Origin: Haematococcus lacustris
Taxonomy: Eukaryota > Chlorophyta > Chlorophyceae > Chlamydomonadales > Haematococcaceae
Direction of reading: 5' to 3'
Assembly: GCA_030144725.1 (NCBI GenBank)
Contig: JASKMD010000006.1
Location: 9,744,806 to 9,808,805 of the forward strand
Length of the DNA stretch: 64,000 nt
In this document: positions 19,401-30,900 of the stretch, in pieces
How positions within the stretch are numbered: position 1 is the stretch's first letter
Layout: each line of letters starts with the position of its first letter
The notes under the pieces: generated by a model
The model's database searches: none
The model's input: only the letters and a program-made list of their open reading frames with translations
Told to the model about the DNA's origin: nothing
Position numbers and translations under genes: made by a program

Positions 19401-20587
19401 ACCCATCAGCACAGCCAACAGTGTCCCAGAAGCAGGACACAATGCACAAACACCAGCAGCCAGGGGCACACCAGCAGCCAGGGGTCGAGCAGCACTGGAG
19501 CAAACAAAAGGCCGGCTAAGGGTGCTAATATCAAGTAGTGTTTGCTGGTTGTCTCTAGCACCTGAGTATGCAGCCACTTGCACCCAAAACTCTTGGCCAG
19601 CAGCTACAGCAGGCAGCAGCAGCGGCAGCAGCAGCGGCAGCAGCAGCGGCAGCAGCAGCGGCAGCAGCAGCGGCAGCAGCAGCGGCAGCAGCAGCGGCAG
19701 CAGCAGCGGCAGCAGCAGCGGCAGCAGCGGCAGCAGCGGCAGCAGCGGCAGCAGCGGCAGCAGCGGCAGCAGCGGCAGCAGCGGCAGCAGCGGCAGCAGC
19801 GGCAGCAGCGGCAGCAGCGGCAGCAGCGGCAGCAGCGGCGGCAGCGGCGGCAGCGGCGGCAGGGACGGCAGCAGCGGCAGCAGCGGCGGCAGCGATGGCA
19901 GCGGCAGCAGCAGCGGCGGCAGCAGCGGCGGCCATAACGACAGCGGAAGCAGCAGCAGCAGCGGCAGCAGCAGCGGCGGCGGTAACGACAGCGTGAGCAG
20001 CAGTAGCAGCAGCCGTGTTGTCAAACTATAGTGTGGCTTATGGGCGGCCATCATCATCACTATCATTACATGGCGCTCGCCAAACATGGCGTTGCTGCAG
20101 ACTCAGCGCGCACCAGCATAAGCAACATCATGTCGCTCATAGCAAAGGCAGCTACAGCCTGTTCCAGGAGCCTGATCTCAAGAAGCTAGGGCTAACCACA
20201 CCCTTTGATCTAAGGCTACGCCAACCACGCCTGCCACGCATGCATTTCTTGCCCGCCTCTCGCAGCTTGCCTGCACCCTTGGGCCATGCTTCGTGCCTGT
20301 AGCCATGCTGCCTGCCTGCATGACTGCGCACAATCAATCACTCTGCCTGCCTGCCTGCCCATCCCGGCCCTCTGCCCCATACTCCTGCCTGCCCGTCTGC
20401 CTGCTTGCCATAGCTGGAGGTGCTTCTGGCCAAGAGCCCCAAAGGCCGTCAGTCATTTGTGACCAGCGGGGCGCTGCAGCGGCTGCAAGACCTGCGCAAA
20501 GTGCTGCCTGACAAGGCGCAGAGCGCAGCCGCCACCATCAACAGCCTGTTCCCCGCAGACGTGGTGCTCTACTACCAGAGAGAGTAG
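10468..20587 (+). CDS. PF16/SPAG6-like armadillo-repeat protein
   Basis: Eleven exons: 10468-10584, 10656-10758, 10835-11041, 12360-12523, 13046-13225, 14581-14709, 15525-15651, 15926-16023, 16521-16633, 19084-19228, 20414-20587. All have GT-AG sites and matching phases, giving 518 aa, close to SPAG6 (about 509) and PF16 (about 566). The N-terminal helix (VQQAFGAFQVARNEF) and the C-terminus (FVTSGALQRLQDLRKV, then INSLFPADVVLYY) match the SPAG6/PF16 plan, with armadillo helices such as GALPHLIRQLQSGAPVVREA between. PF16 binds the C1 microtubule of the axonemal central pair. This sequence is clearly more diverged than true PF16 orthologues, which are strongly conserved from algae to humans, so it is better read as a paralogue with an axonemal or ciliary role. 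The start is the first ATG in frame with the conserved N-terminus. Introns 3, 5, 6 and 9 carry Fanzor-element copies in antisense. Confidence 0.88.
11490..11895 (-). mobile_element. Fanzor-element fragment (RuvC-II and zinc-ribbon part) in intron 3
   Basis: The minus strand reads VVLVDEHRTSRVSSAMNG, PCERQLNKRRATRPADWKPP and QPVRGLIWC in one frame. It is homologous to the intron-9 copy, but here the two positions that are stops in intron 9 are sense codons (NGQQPCE, HDQPVRG). The homology ends before RuvC-III and the shared 3' module. No flanking direct repeat was found. Similar sequence at 11411-11475 and 12030-12085 flanks the fragment. Confidence 0.75.
13528..13871 (-). mobile_element. 5'-truncated Fanzor-element copy with 14-bp direct repeats (intron 5)
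   Basis: Direct repeats GGGTAAGACCAGCA at 13528-13541 and 13858-13871 bound an element of about 316 bp (13542-13857). It contains the shared 3' module and only the last few codons of the Fanzor frame. Confidence 0.85.
14497..14580 (+). repeat. Pyrimidine-rich 14-bp minisatellite forming an acceptor tract
   Basis: About five copies of CCCCTCCCACCTTA run straight into the acceptor CCTCCCAG at 14580, so the repeat serves as the polypyrimidine tract of PF16-like exon 6. Confidence 0.9.
15135..15480 (-). mobile_element. 5'-truncated Fanzor-element copy with perfect 14-bp direct repeats (intron 6)
   Basis: CTGTAGTCACAGCA is present at 15135-15148 and again at 15467-15480. The element between (15149-15466) has the same 3' end as the other copies and is truncated within the codons for the C-terminal EYPGL segment. 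Confidence 0.88.
17055..17280 (-). other. Conserved 3' module of the Fanzor element; candidate guide-RNA/right-end region
   Basis: About 215 bp directly downstream of the Fanzor stop are nearly identical in four places: 13542-13755, 15149-15365, 17055-17280 and 35505-35725. No reading frame is conserved across them. In TnpB/Fanzor loci the guide RNA is encoded at this position, overlapping the 3' end of the gene and the element's right end. That role is an inference here; the conservation is seen directly. Confidence 0.45.
17290..18430 (-). pseudogene. Fanzor (TnpB-like RuvC nuclease) pseudogene
   Basis: In sense order the minus strand shows RuvC-I RIGIDPGVTQAVS (codons near 18355), then a helical segment (VKHASGLNNARRATQRWLAP). 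RuvC-II VVLVDEHRTSRVSS follows near 17870, then a zinc-ribbon-like part (PCERQ...RGLMWC), and RuvC-III DRDCNAALNMQRIG near 17475. These supply the D, E and D catalytic acids of the TnpB/Fanzor nuclease fold. Fanzors are eukaryotic homologues of IS200/IS605 TnpB that use a guide RNA encoded near the 3' end of the element. This copy is dead: the frame shifts between the RuvC-I and RuvC-II segments near 18020, there are TAG stops near 17829 and 17716, and the N-terminal domain is missing through 5' truncation. It lies antisense within PF16-like intron 9. Confidence 0.82.
19613..20010. repeat. CAG/CGG trinucleotide array in PF16-like intron 10
   Basis: Imperfect (CAGCAGCGG)n and (CAGCGG)n blocks. 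The Ser/Gly-rich and polyalanine open frames across it are artefacts of the repeat. Confidence 0.95.
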
Positions 20588-21373
20588 AAGTGGTAGAAGC
20601 AGGACGGCTTTGGGTGGGAAAGGGAAACAACAGAGGAGAACGAGGAAGGAGGCAAGAAGTACAAGCGAGTGACGACTGGGGTCAGGGTCGTGGCCCCTGG
20701 TCAGGGTCAAGATGATGGTCCAGGGTCGTGACCTAGGGCTAGGCTGCCAAGCCAGGCAGCTGGCCATATGGGTGTCGCAATCAAGCCATTTGCATCCAGC
20801 TCATCCCACATTGCGCCCATTGGAGCTGTTGGCGTGAGCTCTGCCTGCCTGAGGTAGGGAGTACCCTGGCTTGGTGTTGACTAAGCTATTGTCAGCTTTT
20901 CACGCACACTGCATGGCCGCCTAACCCTAACCCTAACCCACCACCTACACTTTTGTGCCGTGGTATAAGTGTGACAGGGTATTGTCAGGATATGCACGAC
21001 AAGCATGCACGGACACGACCAGATGGCAGGCCCACCTCTATGTGACACACTCCTGGCTCATTGCACGAGGGTCGCATGACCCAACACCGTGGTCAGAATG
21101 TCTAGGATGTTACATGAAGCTATCCCATCCCCTACCTCTTAATACTTGTTGTACTGGACCATGGCAGGCCTGAGTGTGTTTCGGCCCCCATTATCTGCCA
21201 CATAGAAGCTGATCTTGCAATCTGCAGACAAACGTCGGTCTAGGATCTCTCATGGCAACTTTATCATAGAACAAGCCGATTGCCTAGTGCACTATTGACA
21301 GCCACCGACAGAGATTAGCACTCTCTGACACTCACTCACCTAGCGCACTTTGTGTAAACCATACTAAAAAACG

Positions 21374-21381
21374 TATATAAG
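21374..21381 (+). promoter_or_regulatory. TATA box of the apgM gene
   Basis: TATATAAG lies about 70 bp upstream of the ATG at 21444, placing transcription start near 21404. It supports 21444 as the true start, since the upstream GTG-initiated frame would begin at about the transcription start site. Confidence 0.6.
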
Positions 21382-21443
21382 AAAAGCCTAGTACGTCAGC
21401 AGTGCGCAAACGCCCAGTGCAGACGCAGCTTTACCCGCGAGCG

Positions 21444-23613
21444 ATGGCCATGCCGGACCCTGATTCTGTTCTCCCGCGGGTTCTCATGGTGCTGGTCGAC
21501 GGCCTCGGCGATGTGTCTGTGCCAGCCCTGGGAGACCGAACCCCCCTCGAAGTGGCTCACACACCAATCCTGGATGCAATTGCAGGCAGGTCCCAACCCT
21601 CTGTGTAGCCACCCCACACAGCAGGGGTTCTAGGCTCCCTGTCTCAGGCTGTACCCATATGTTGGTGTGTGTGCAGCAGCTGGCCTGAACGGGCTCTTGG
21701 ACCCGGTGGAGCCAGGCCTGGCTTGTGGCAGTGACACGGCCCACATGTCACTCTTTGGCTATGACCCACGCATGTAAGGTGAAGGTATCCATCCCAGGGG
21801 GCCGCCCATGCAACCCCATGCACCTTGCACCAGCAACTGTTACCATGCACCAGCACTTGTTCCCATGCAGTTGCCATCACCATGCGCCAGCATGCACAGC
21901 ATGCCAGCCATCACCAATGTGTACCTTACATGCAACCTAGCTCACTTCTGTGGCCTTGAAAGTGATAGACAGCAGCCAGCTGCCCCTATGCCTGCATGCA
22001 CACTCGTAGCCATTATCGAGGGCGCGGTGCTTTTGAGAGCATGGGAGCTGGCATCAGCATGGCCCCAGGCGACATCGCCTTCAAGTGCAACTTTGCCACC
22101 CTGGACACCGGCAGTGGTGTGGTGGTGCGGCGCCGGGCTGACAGGAACTTTGAGCACCTGGGTCCAGAGCTGTGTCAGGCGCTGGATGGTGAGGCAAGGG
22201 AGTGAGACAAGGGGGTAAGGCAAGGGGTGAGGCAAGGGGTGAGGCAAGGGGTAAGGCAAGGGAGGAGGCAAGGGAGGAGGCAAGGGAGGAGGCAAGGGAG
22301 GAGGCAAGGGAGGAGGCAAGGGAGGAGGCAAGGGAGGAGGCAAGGGAGGAGGCAAGGGAGGAGGCAAGGGAGGAGGCAAGGGAGGAGGCAAGGGAGGAGG
22401 CAAGGGAGGAGGCAAGGGAGGAGGCAAGGGGAAGATCGAGAGTGTGCTGGACTGTGCCATACCTTGGGAGTCGCTAAACATCAAGCTGCAAGCCCTGTGG
22501 GCGGCGCCTCACTGACGCCTGGCGTGCTCAACTGCGCTGGGCTGCCACAACGCACAAGCTGTGGTGCAACACACCTTAGCCAGTATGGCGTTCACCCAGT
22601 CACACAGCGGTGTTGAGGGGCACCAGCTTCCCTCTGCCATGGTCCACCTGCCATAGTCCACCTGGTGCCCTGCCCTCCTGCCCTCACGACCTACTCAGTC
22701 CCATACCACTGTTGGTCGTCCCCTGTTTCCTCCGATGGTTTATTCGCCAGCCCCTCCTGCTCCTGTCCTCTTCGTTGCTTTGTCACCCTTGGCCCTCCTG
22801 GCACAGAAGACCCCGATGGGCACATCGCGTACCACTCCTTGCTTTTCCCACTTTCCTCCATTGGCCCCGCTGCTGCCCCTCCTGGTCCTGCCCTCGTACT
22901 GCTCGTTGCCCGTGCCCTTGCTGCTTTCCCACTCGCCCGCACCACCGCTGCAACCCAGGCCTGCGCCTGCCCAACTTCCCCGAGCACTGCGTGAAATGCC
23001 GCTACGCCACGGAGCATCGGTGCGGCATCGCGGTCAGTGGGCCGAGCTTGTCAGACGCAGTGCAGGGCACCGACCCATTGAAGGACGCGCTACCGCTGCT
23101 GCGCTGTGTGCCGGAGGATGGCAGTGCGGAGGTGACAACAGGATTTGAACCCGCGACCTGGCACTACAGCACGTGTCCTTGGCGCCGTACACGACACTGC
23201 AGCTGTCCCAGCGCCAAGACGTATCTTGCTTGCTTGCGAGTTGTCGCTAAACTGGTTCCTACAACCTGCCTACCTTCCTACAACCTGCCAGGGATTTGAA
23301 CCCCTGTAGCTTGCCGGCGCCCAGCTGTCGGTTGCTTTTGCGCACAGGCTGCCATGACGGCGGAACTGGTAAACGAGCTGTCCGATGAGATCCGGCGCGT
23401 GCTTGAGGAGCACCCTGTGAACCAGCAACGCCGGGAGCAGGTGAGGGGCAGGCAGCCAGGTGGAGGTTGCATGGGCCTGGCGGCACAGGCTCATCAAGAT
23501 TGAGCAGCGTAAGCACCTGCTTGGTAATGCACTCTGTGTGCGCATGGAAGGGCAGGATGGACCTGGGTGGCCAAGTTAAGGTGCCACACAGCCCCCCTCC
23601 GCCCTGACACTGC

Positions 23614-23647
<34 letters not shown>

Positions 23648-26600
23648 TCTGTTGCTGCTGCTGCCACTGCTGCTGCCGCCGCTGCTGCTGCAGGGCCTGC
23701 CCCCCGCAAACTGTGTGCTACTGAGAGGGTGTGGCAGCCGTATCAGGGTCCCTGACTTCCAGGCACGTCATGGCATGGCCGCTGCTATGGTGGCCCCCCA
23801 CTAAGATCATAGCAGGCAGGTGAGGGCAGCAGGGGCCAGGAGGGGCAACAGGGCCAGCATGGTGGCAGCAGGGGGTCACAGCCTAGCAGAGTTGCAGGCT
23901 GTTGGCTGGCAAAACCCTACCAAGTGCCATGCAGATGCTCCTATGGCCTGTGGCACCCCCTCTCTAGCCTACCTCTTTGTGGTGGAAGGGCACTGCTGGG
24001 CGATGGTGAAGCCTGCACACCCAATGCAATGCCACCACAGCCACTGCACTGATGCGGTCAGCTATGCCGCTGCCAGTCTCATGCCGCTGTCGCCACTAGT
24101 AGGCAGAGATTGACTTTTGACACCTCAGGCATTGAGAGCAAGAAGGTAAGGAGCTCAACAAGCTGCTAGTGGGGTAGGTGTGACCAAGCATTCCACCAGC
24201 TGCCCCAACAACAGTCCAGCCTGGCCTATATGGAGCAGAAACCTGTGGGGCTCCCTCAGACCCACAGCACATGCAGGTCAATAGTCGACAGTGGCACAGC
24301 TTGTGGGGTGCAGCCTTGACAGAAAAAGGAACAAGGATCCTGGGAAGCGGTGTGAGGGAGAGGGTGAGGGGTGAGGTGTGGGCAGCCAGGGGCAGGGGCT
24401 GGGACCAGCTACAGGGCAGCCAAGGGCAGGGGCAGCAACAGTAGCTCTCTCATGGCATCACATCACATGCAAGGCCTGGGGCCACCCTCCCTCCCACCAG
24501 CCAAGCAGACCGTCTGCACTGTGACATGGTGGCAGGCATTGCTCTTGTTTGGCACACTTCATGATCAGGTCTGGTGCTCGAGGTTGGAATGTGCCTGTGC
24601 CTGCGCCCTTGCTGTCCCTTCCCTGGTGCCCAGCCCCCACTGACCGCAACTCAAGCTCAACTCAAGCTCAGCATCAGCATTGGCCCCACACCCCAGTGCC
24701 TGTGCCTGTGCCTGTACCTGTCTGTTTGCTGTGTTGTTCTTCTCCCACCGTGTTCCTCATGCCCTGACCTGCTCATCCTGCTGCAGCTGGCAGCCTACTG
24801 CATGCCTTCCTGTATGCCATGTGCTGCACAGGTCTGGGCATGTCGTTTGGCATGCAGCTGCTGGAGGCCCCTGGAGCCACTGGCTGGTACAACAGTGACT
24901 TCGCCAGGCAAGGCCAGAACCCGCCATGCAGCCATGCTGCCATGCCTTTATCCTCCTTAAGAGATACAGCCTCTCAGCTCAGACAGACAGACTCCCCATG
25001 CAGCCATGCTGCCACTTCCATGGTAACCCCTATCACCTGGGGTTTGAGCCCCCGCTGAGCTGCATCTATTCACATGCCCCTCAGGCCTGTGTGTGTCCCT
25101 GCCAGCTTGGTGCCTCTCACCACCTGGGATCTGAGCCTCCACATTTGACCTACACACCTAGGCGTCCAGATGCTTGCTTTGCTGGGCGTACAAGCGCTCT
25201 TTCATGGAGGTCCATGTGGGCCATGCTCACATGCAAAACGTAATGGATAAGTCCGAAACGGTGCGACCATGCACACCTCGGCTTATATCACCAACAATAT
25301 GTATTCCTTAAACACTACATTAAAAGTAACTTTTGAAAACACGCACGCCAGCAACCTGACCATGTGTGCTCTTCCCACCTGCCAGTGGTGCCCAACGACA
25401 TGAGCAAAGTCATATCACGGGTGTGTTGCTCTACTGCTCAGTTACTGGAAAACCATGCATGCCACGGAAGGCCATGTGACAAAGTGTAACCCTAATGAGT
25501 CACCCTTGGCTGCATTCCTTCCCATGCCATAAATGTTTGTGTGGCACCCTGCCAGCTTGCGCAACACACTCAACCACTGCAGTCCCCTAGGCAACCACCA
25601 ACTGCTTCACAATGCCACGGTGGGACATCGTAAAGCAAGGGTAGTTGGGCAACACAGCATGACCTGCTGGCTGCTAGTGTGCTCTGGAAATCTTCCCAGC
25701 CATCAGCCATCTGGGCCACGGCAGGTGCACAAGGGAAGGCTCACACAAGTGTCGTGCTATTTCCTTGCAATGGCTGCAGCTGGTGCCGGGGCACCGCCCG
25801 TCATCGTAACTTTGAAGTCTTGCCATTGTTGTTGTTGGCCACACAAAGAGCTGGAAGCTGGGAGCAGAGTCTTACCATTCATCAGAGGAAGCGTCATCAT
25901 GCTGTGATGCCTCTGTGTTTACTCCACCCAGCAATGACCATCAGCCTGACCGCCTTATCACATTCAACATGGTGCTGCAGGTTTCGCTCCTGCACAGTGA
26001 TGAGCTATGTTGTGATGTGCCTCCCGTGTCTCCCGTGCCTCCCTGCAAGTGACAGTCCCGCATGCTGATCAGATATGTTGTGTTGCGCCTCCCGTGCGTT
26101 GCGCAGCAAAGCAAGCACCATTTGTGATGCGCTGACAACTGGCAGCGCGCAGTTCGGGTTCGTACATGTGAAGGCAGTGGATGACTGTGGCCACGACCGG
26201 CGGCTGCAGATGAAGGTGGGCGGGGGTCGGCAGAGCAGGGGCAAAGGCAGGAGCGGTGATGGTAGGGGCAAGGGCATCTCCCGTGCAGGTTGTTGTTCAC
26301 CTGCTTAATCTGCCTTTTCACCCTCCTATGCTTCCCATCTCTGCTCGCCCCACCCATTCCCTACCCAACCCATCCACCAGCCCTGTTCTTCTCAACCATG
26401 CTCTCGCTCTCACGCCTTGCCCAGGTCATGTTTCAAGAGGTGGTGGACGTGATGTTAGGCCAGATGGTGCGAAGGCTGTGGCAGTGTGAGGGGGCGGCTA
26501 GGGGGACGCAACGCTTCGTGCTGCTGGTCACAGGCGATCACTCCACTCCAGTGCTCTTTGGGGACCACTCGCATGAACCTGTGCCGCTGGCCATAGCCCA

Positions 26601-27629
26601 CTTGGCCCATGTGGTGAGGCAGGCAGGGTGGGGCGGGGCGGGGCGGGGCGGGGCGGGGCGGGGCGGGGCGGGGCGGGGCGGGGCGGGGCGGGGCGGGGCG
26701 GGGCGGGGCGGGGCGGGGCGGGGCGGGGCGGGGCGGGGCGGGGCGGGGCGGGGCGGGGCGGGGCCCTTTTTGACCACTGTCCAATAGCTTGTGTCCTGCC
26801 CCATCTGCTGCCTTGGCACTCAAGCATGCAGGTGGAGGCTCTGGGGGGCTCGGACTATGTCGAGGCACTGCCCCTTGAGCCCATCCCACTGCCTGACGTG
26901 GAACAACCGCCCTCCACTGCCAAACTATGCCGCCAGGTAGGTGACCACCAGCTGGTTAATGTCAGAAGAGGTACGGAGAAGGCTAGTCATTGGAGTGATA
27001 CCACTTAGCTGGCTTCATCACTTGCTTACCTGGTGGGGTGCCATGACGCCAACATGTGACCTTGCCCTACTCCCTCTGGCTCCCTCTACACTGCCTGGCT
27101 GCAGGGTCAGTTGCAGGACGCGCGGCGCAAGGCCTCCTGGGCAGGGCGTCCTTGGGTCCCTTTCTTGCCTGCTGAAGTGTTTGGCGGCTGGAAGGACCCC
27201 TGGCCCCAGGTGGGGTGAGGGGGGCGGGGAATGGGGGGGTGGTTGCCCATTGCAGGCAGGCAAGGGGGCAGGGGGAAAGGGCCATGGATGGGCATGGCTG
27301 CATGGGGTGGTGATGTCGCCTCATTCGTATACAGGCCCCCACACTGGGAACAGCTGTGGGGTAAAAGCTAGGGGCAAATGGCAACAGCATTGAGGGGTTA
27401 GGGGAAGGCATAGGGGCAGAGTGGAGTTCACGGGCCGTAAGGAAGGTAGTGCATGGCTTCACGTGGCGTGTTACCATCTGCTTGCGTGCAGGTAGTGCGG
27501 GGCGACCCTGTGCGCTGCTTTGACGAGCTGTCCGCCGCTCGGGGTGGGCTGGGCCGCTTCCCTGGTAGTGAAGTCATGCCCCTCGTCAAGGCCTTCGTGG
27601 GTAGATCAGGGGGGCCCACCTTCTTTTAG
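21444..27629 (+). CDS. apgM: Archaeal-type 2,3-bisphosphoglycerate-independent phosphoglycerate mutase
   Basis: Eleven exons: 21444-21585, 21677-21773, 22010-22188, 22959-23131, 23348-23440, 23694-23815, 24832-24907, 26107-26215, 26425-26613, 26832-26936, 27492-27629; about 473 aa. The enzyme interconverts 3- and 2-phosphoglycerate in glycolysis and gluconeogenesis and belongs to the alkaline-phosphatase superfamily. Visible motifs: VLVDGLGD (metal-binding Asp), [14 protein letters not shown] (catalytic Ser), [32 protein letters not shown]...[17 protein letters not shown] and GDHSTPV (metal ligands), then [12 protein letters not shown]. Introns 1, 6 and 7 need GC donors (CAG|GCAGGT, CAG|GCAGGT, CAG|GCAAGG) to keep the conserved frame. 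Exon 6 has six C at 23794-23799 where five would preserve MVAPTKIIAG, so the frame breaks there; a homopolymer sequencing error or a real lesion are both possible. TGTAA at 27704-27708 is the likely polyadenylation signal. Confidence 0.92.
22202..22435 (+). repeat. 10-bp purine-rich minisatellite (GGAGGCAAGG) after an apgM donor
   Basis: About 20 tandem copies begin roughly 15 bp after the donor of apgM exon 3 (22189). Confidence 0.95.
23132..23347 (-). repeat. Two tRNA-derived (B-box) segments in apgM intron 4
   Basis: On the minus strand GGTTCAAATCC, a match to the Pol III B-box consensus, occurs at 23151-23141 and 23302-23292. Each is embedded in a T-arm-like palindrome (GGGTTCAAATCCTG; CAGGGGTTCAAATCCCTG). 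No full cloverleaf or A box was found, so these are read as degenerate tRNA-derived SINE pieces. A weaker relative is at about 59845-59865. Confidence 0.45.
26625..26765 (+). repeat. GGGGC pentanucleotide satellite after an apgM donor
   Basis: About 27 perfect GGGGC units start about 12 bp after the donor of apgM exon 9 (26614). The Gly/Arg- and Pro/Ala-rich frames over it are not genes. Confidence 0.97.
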
Positions 27630-27991
27630 TGACAGCGATGGTTATTTGAGTCGAGTTCCGTGAACGGGTGTGTGCGAGGCAGTGCGGAACGGCGAGATGA
27701 GATTGTAAGGTGAGTGATTTGAATGACGCAGTACAAAGTTGCCCTGCTACAGTGAGTGAGTGAAATGATGCAGTACAGAGCTGCCCCTTTCCTTCAGCCA
27801 TTTAAGTTCCTTCACATAAGGTTGGGTACTGCTGCTCGGTTCACGGCTGTTCAACACCTACCGGTACGCTGGATCGCATAGGCGTGTAGCCGCACAGCAG
27901 CGCCTTTGCTCGCCTTGTAGTATGACACTGTATAGTGCTACGCACCAGCCAGTGTTCTTACTTGCCTTTGCCCGCCCACCTCAGAATTCCA

Positions 27992-30900
27992 ATGTGGGCG
28001 CCGCGTGCTGCAATTGGCAGCCTGTGTCGCGTGGCAGTTGTGGCAATCGCCCTCGCCCAGTTCGCTTTTGCTGGTACGGTCTTAGCACCCGCTGGGCATG
28101 CTGAACTTGCAGGGAGTAGCCGTGTGGATAGGCATCCGTGCATTGTCTGTACATTGCTGGCATATGTTGAACAAACGTGAGTTGCCTGGCCGTAGATGCT
28201 GGCGAAGGCACCTGCTCCAACCCCTACCGAATTGCCGGTCTGCCAGCCAACGCTAATAACCAGCTCTTTGGTATGGAGTTCAACACCCGCAATTCTATCC
28301 CGAACTACAACTGGGAATCCTTAGATTTGCAAGACTCCGCGGACTTCACTTTCATGCTGGTTGGAGACAGCCCGGACCCTCGATACATCACCGTCAACAC
28401 CGGCGTGACTGAGAGCGGGAGATGCGCGCCCTCCGACAGCCAGTGGGACACGGAACTCGTCGTCTTCGCTCAGTCGCCCAACATCTGTGACGTGAATTCA
28501 ACCGTGTTATCTGAGGTGAGTCAGGTGTGGTGCTGTGCAGCGGCCAGGGGCGGGCTGCCTGTGCACAGGTTCCCAGGGGCAGCTAAGGTGCACCAAGATG
28601 GAAGCTTGCTACTATCAGGCCTTTTGCAACTTGGCAGCCCTGGTCCAGGGTTTGCTTGCATGTTATGTCTTTGCCTGATGTTTAAGAAGTACAATTATCA
28701 GAGGGAGGCCATGCCCACAATCTTCGCTGCCTGGGTTGCCCCAACAGGCCTGGGTCACCCGCAACGATGACGACAGGAGGGGGTGTGGACATCCATCGTC
28801 ACGCGTCACCTTCATAGCTGCCCCTGGCCAGGATTACCTCATTGTGGTCAAGGGGTACAACATGGAGGAAGTGAGCTGGGAGCCCTGATGATGACATGAG
28901 GGACTTTGCCAGGCCCCTGGATGGGAGGGAGGGGCAGGCCAGGGAGTGTGGGGTAGGGGGTGGGCTTGGGAGGATGCAGCAGCAGTTGCAGTGGGGAAGA
29001 GGGGTCAGCATCCTTGGCCCTCACTAGGGCCTTCATTGGCGTAGACCACTAGGGGTGTCATGCATCATTTTCACGGAGTGATTTACGGATCACGGAATGT
29101 TTGACAGTTAACCACGTCTGCCAAACCTCGCACACATGCCCCAGGGCCAATGCCATCATACCACTGAAAGAAGTGGTGGAAGAAGGGTCGGCACCTTAGC
29201 CCTCAACCAACAGCCTTCACTGCAGTGGAACACTAACCTGCTCATACCTACTTATACCCGTGCGTCACTCACTCTCGCACCTCCAAAGGGCACCGATTGC
29301 AGAGTAAGGGTCAGCGTGGGATGGGGGTGCATGTGACGCATGCTTGGCTGCATGCATCATGCAAGGCGGGCTGCGTGGAAGTGCATAGCTTGATCTGCTG
29401 ACCTCCCTTGACCCCTTTCCCCACCCCCATCAGCCTTCCCCGTTGCCTCGCCTCCTGCCCATCTCTGCGATTGCAGACGGGCGCTGCTACCATCGTCATC
29501 AACTACACACCACCAGGTAAGGCCATGCCTCGATGCTTCTCCCCCATACCATGGCTGACACAGCCACGGGCACCACGCCATGCCCCTACCCCCATGTGCA
29601 CAGCCCGCCCCCCTGCTGCTGCCGCCCCCCTGGCCTGGTATGGTCGTTGCACCTGCTTGGGCTTGCTGAACCTGCCAGGTTTAGTAGCCATGTGGATAGG
29701 CATCCGTGCATTGTCTGTACATTGCGCGCACATGTTGAACTAACGTGAGTTGCCTGGTCGTGGATGCTGGCGCAGGCACCTGCTCCAACCCCTACCGTAT
29801 TGCCGGTCTGCCAGCCAACGCTACCAACCAGGTCTTTGGTTTGGAGTTCGACACCTACGATTCTATCCCGAACTACAACTGGGATTCCTTGTATTTGCAA
29901 GACTCCGCGGACTTCACGTTCATGCTGGTTGGAGACAGCCCGGACCCTCGATACATCACCGTCGACACCGGCGTGACTGAGAGCGGGGGATGCTCGCGCT
30001 TCGGCACTTGGTGGGACATGGAGCTCGTCGTCTTCGCTCAGTCGCCCAACATCTGTGGCGTGAATTCAACCGTGTTGTTTGAGGTGAGTGAGGTGTGATG
30101 CTGTGCAGCGGCCAAGGGCAGGCTGCCTGTGCACAAGTTCCCGGGGGCAGCTAAGGTGCACAGAGATGGAAGCTTGCTACTCTCAGGCCGTTTGCAACTT
30201 GGCAGCCCTGTTCCAGGGTTTGCTTGCATGCAATGTCTTTACCTGATGTCATAGAAGTAGAAATATCAGAGAGAGAAGCCATGCCCACAACCTTGCCCGC
30301 AACCCAGGCAACCCGCTGCATGGGTTGCCCAAACAGGCCTGGGTCGCCTACAACGACGACAGCAGTGTGTGTGGACTTCCAGCGTCACGTGTCACCTTCA
30401 TCGCTGCTCCTGGCCAGGACTACCTCATTGTGGTCAAGGGGTACAACATGGAGGAGGTGAGCTGGGAGCCCTGATGATGACATGAGGGAGTTTGCCAGCC
30501 CCTGGGTGAAGGGAGGGGCAGGCCAGGGGGTGTGGGGTAGGGGGTGGGCTTGGGGGGGTGCAGCAGCAGTTGCAGTGGGGAAGAGGGGTCAGCATCCTTG
30601 GCCCTCACTAGGGCCTTCATTGGTGTGGACCATTAGGGGTGTCATGCATCATTTTCACGGAGTGATTTACGGATCACGGAATGTTTGACAGTTAACCATG
30701 TCTGCCAAACCTCGCACACATGCCCCAGGGCCAGTGACATCATACCACTGAAACCACGTTGAGTGGATGTCTTATGCTAGGGTGGCGTGTAGGATCACGG
30801 GTCACGGGAAGAGGGGTCAGCACCTTTGCCCTCAACCTTGAGCCTTCATTGCAGTGGAACACTAACCTGTTCATACCTACTTATACCCGTGCGTCACTCA

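Noticed and set aside
20918..20945. Telomere repeat (CCTAACCCTAACCC)
   Set aside because: There are only three irregular units, with similar scraps at 3540-3600, 36316 and 56680; these are interstitial low-complexity sequence.
22610..23299. 229-aa plus-strand frame rich in Cys/Pro
   Set aside because: It overlaps apgM exon 4 in another frame and matches nothing; the exon reading has clear family motifs.
26455..26889. Pro/Ala- and Gly-rich frames over the GGGGC repeat
   Set aside because: The repeat lies between two phase-matched apgM exons and is intronic.
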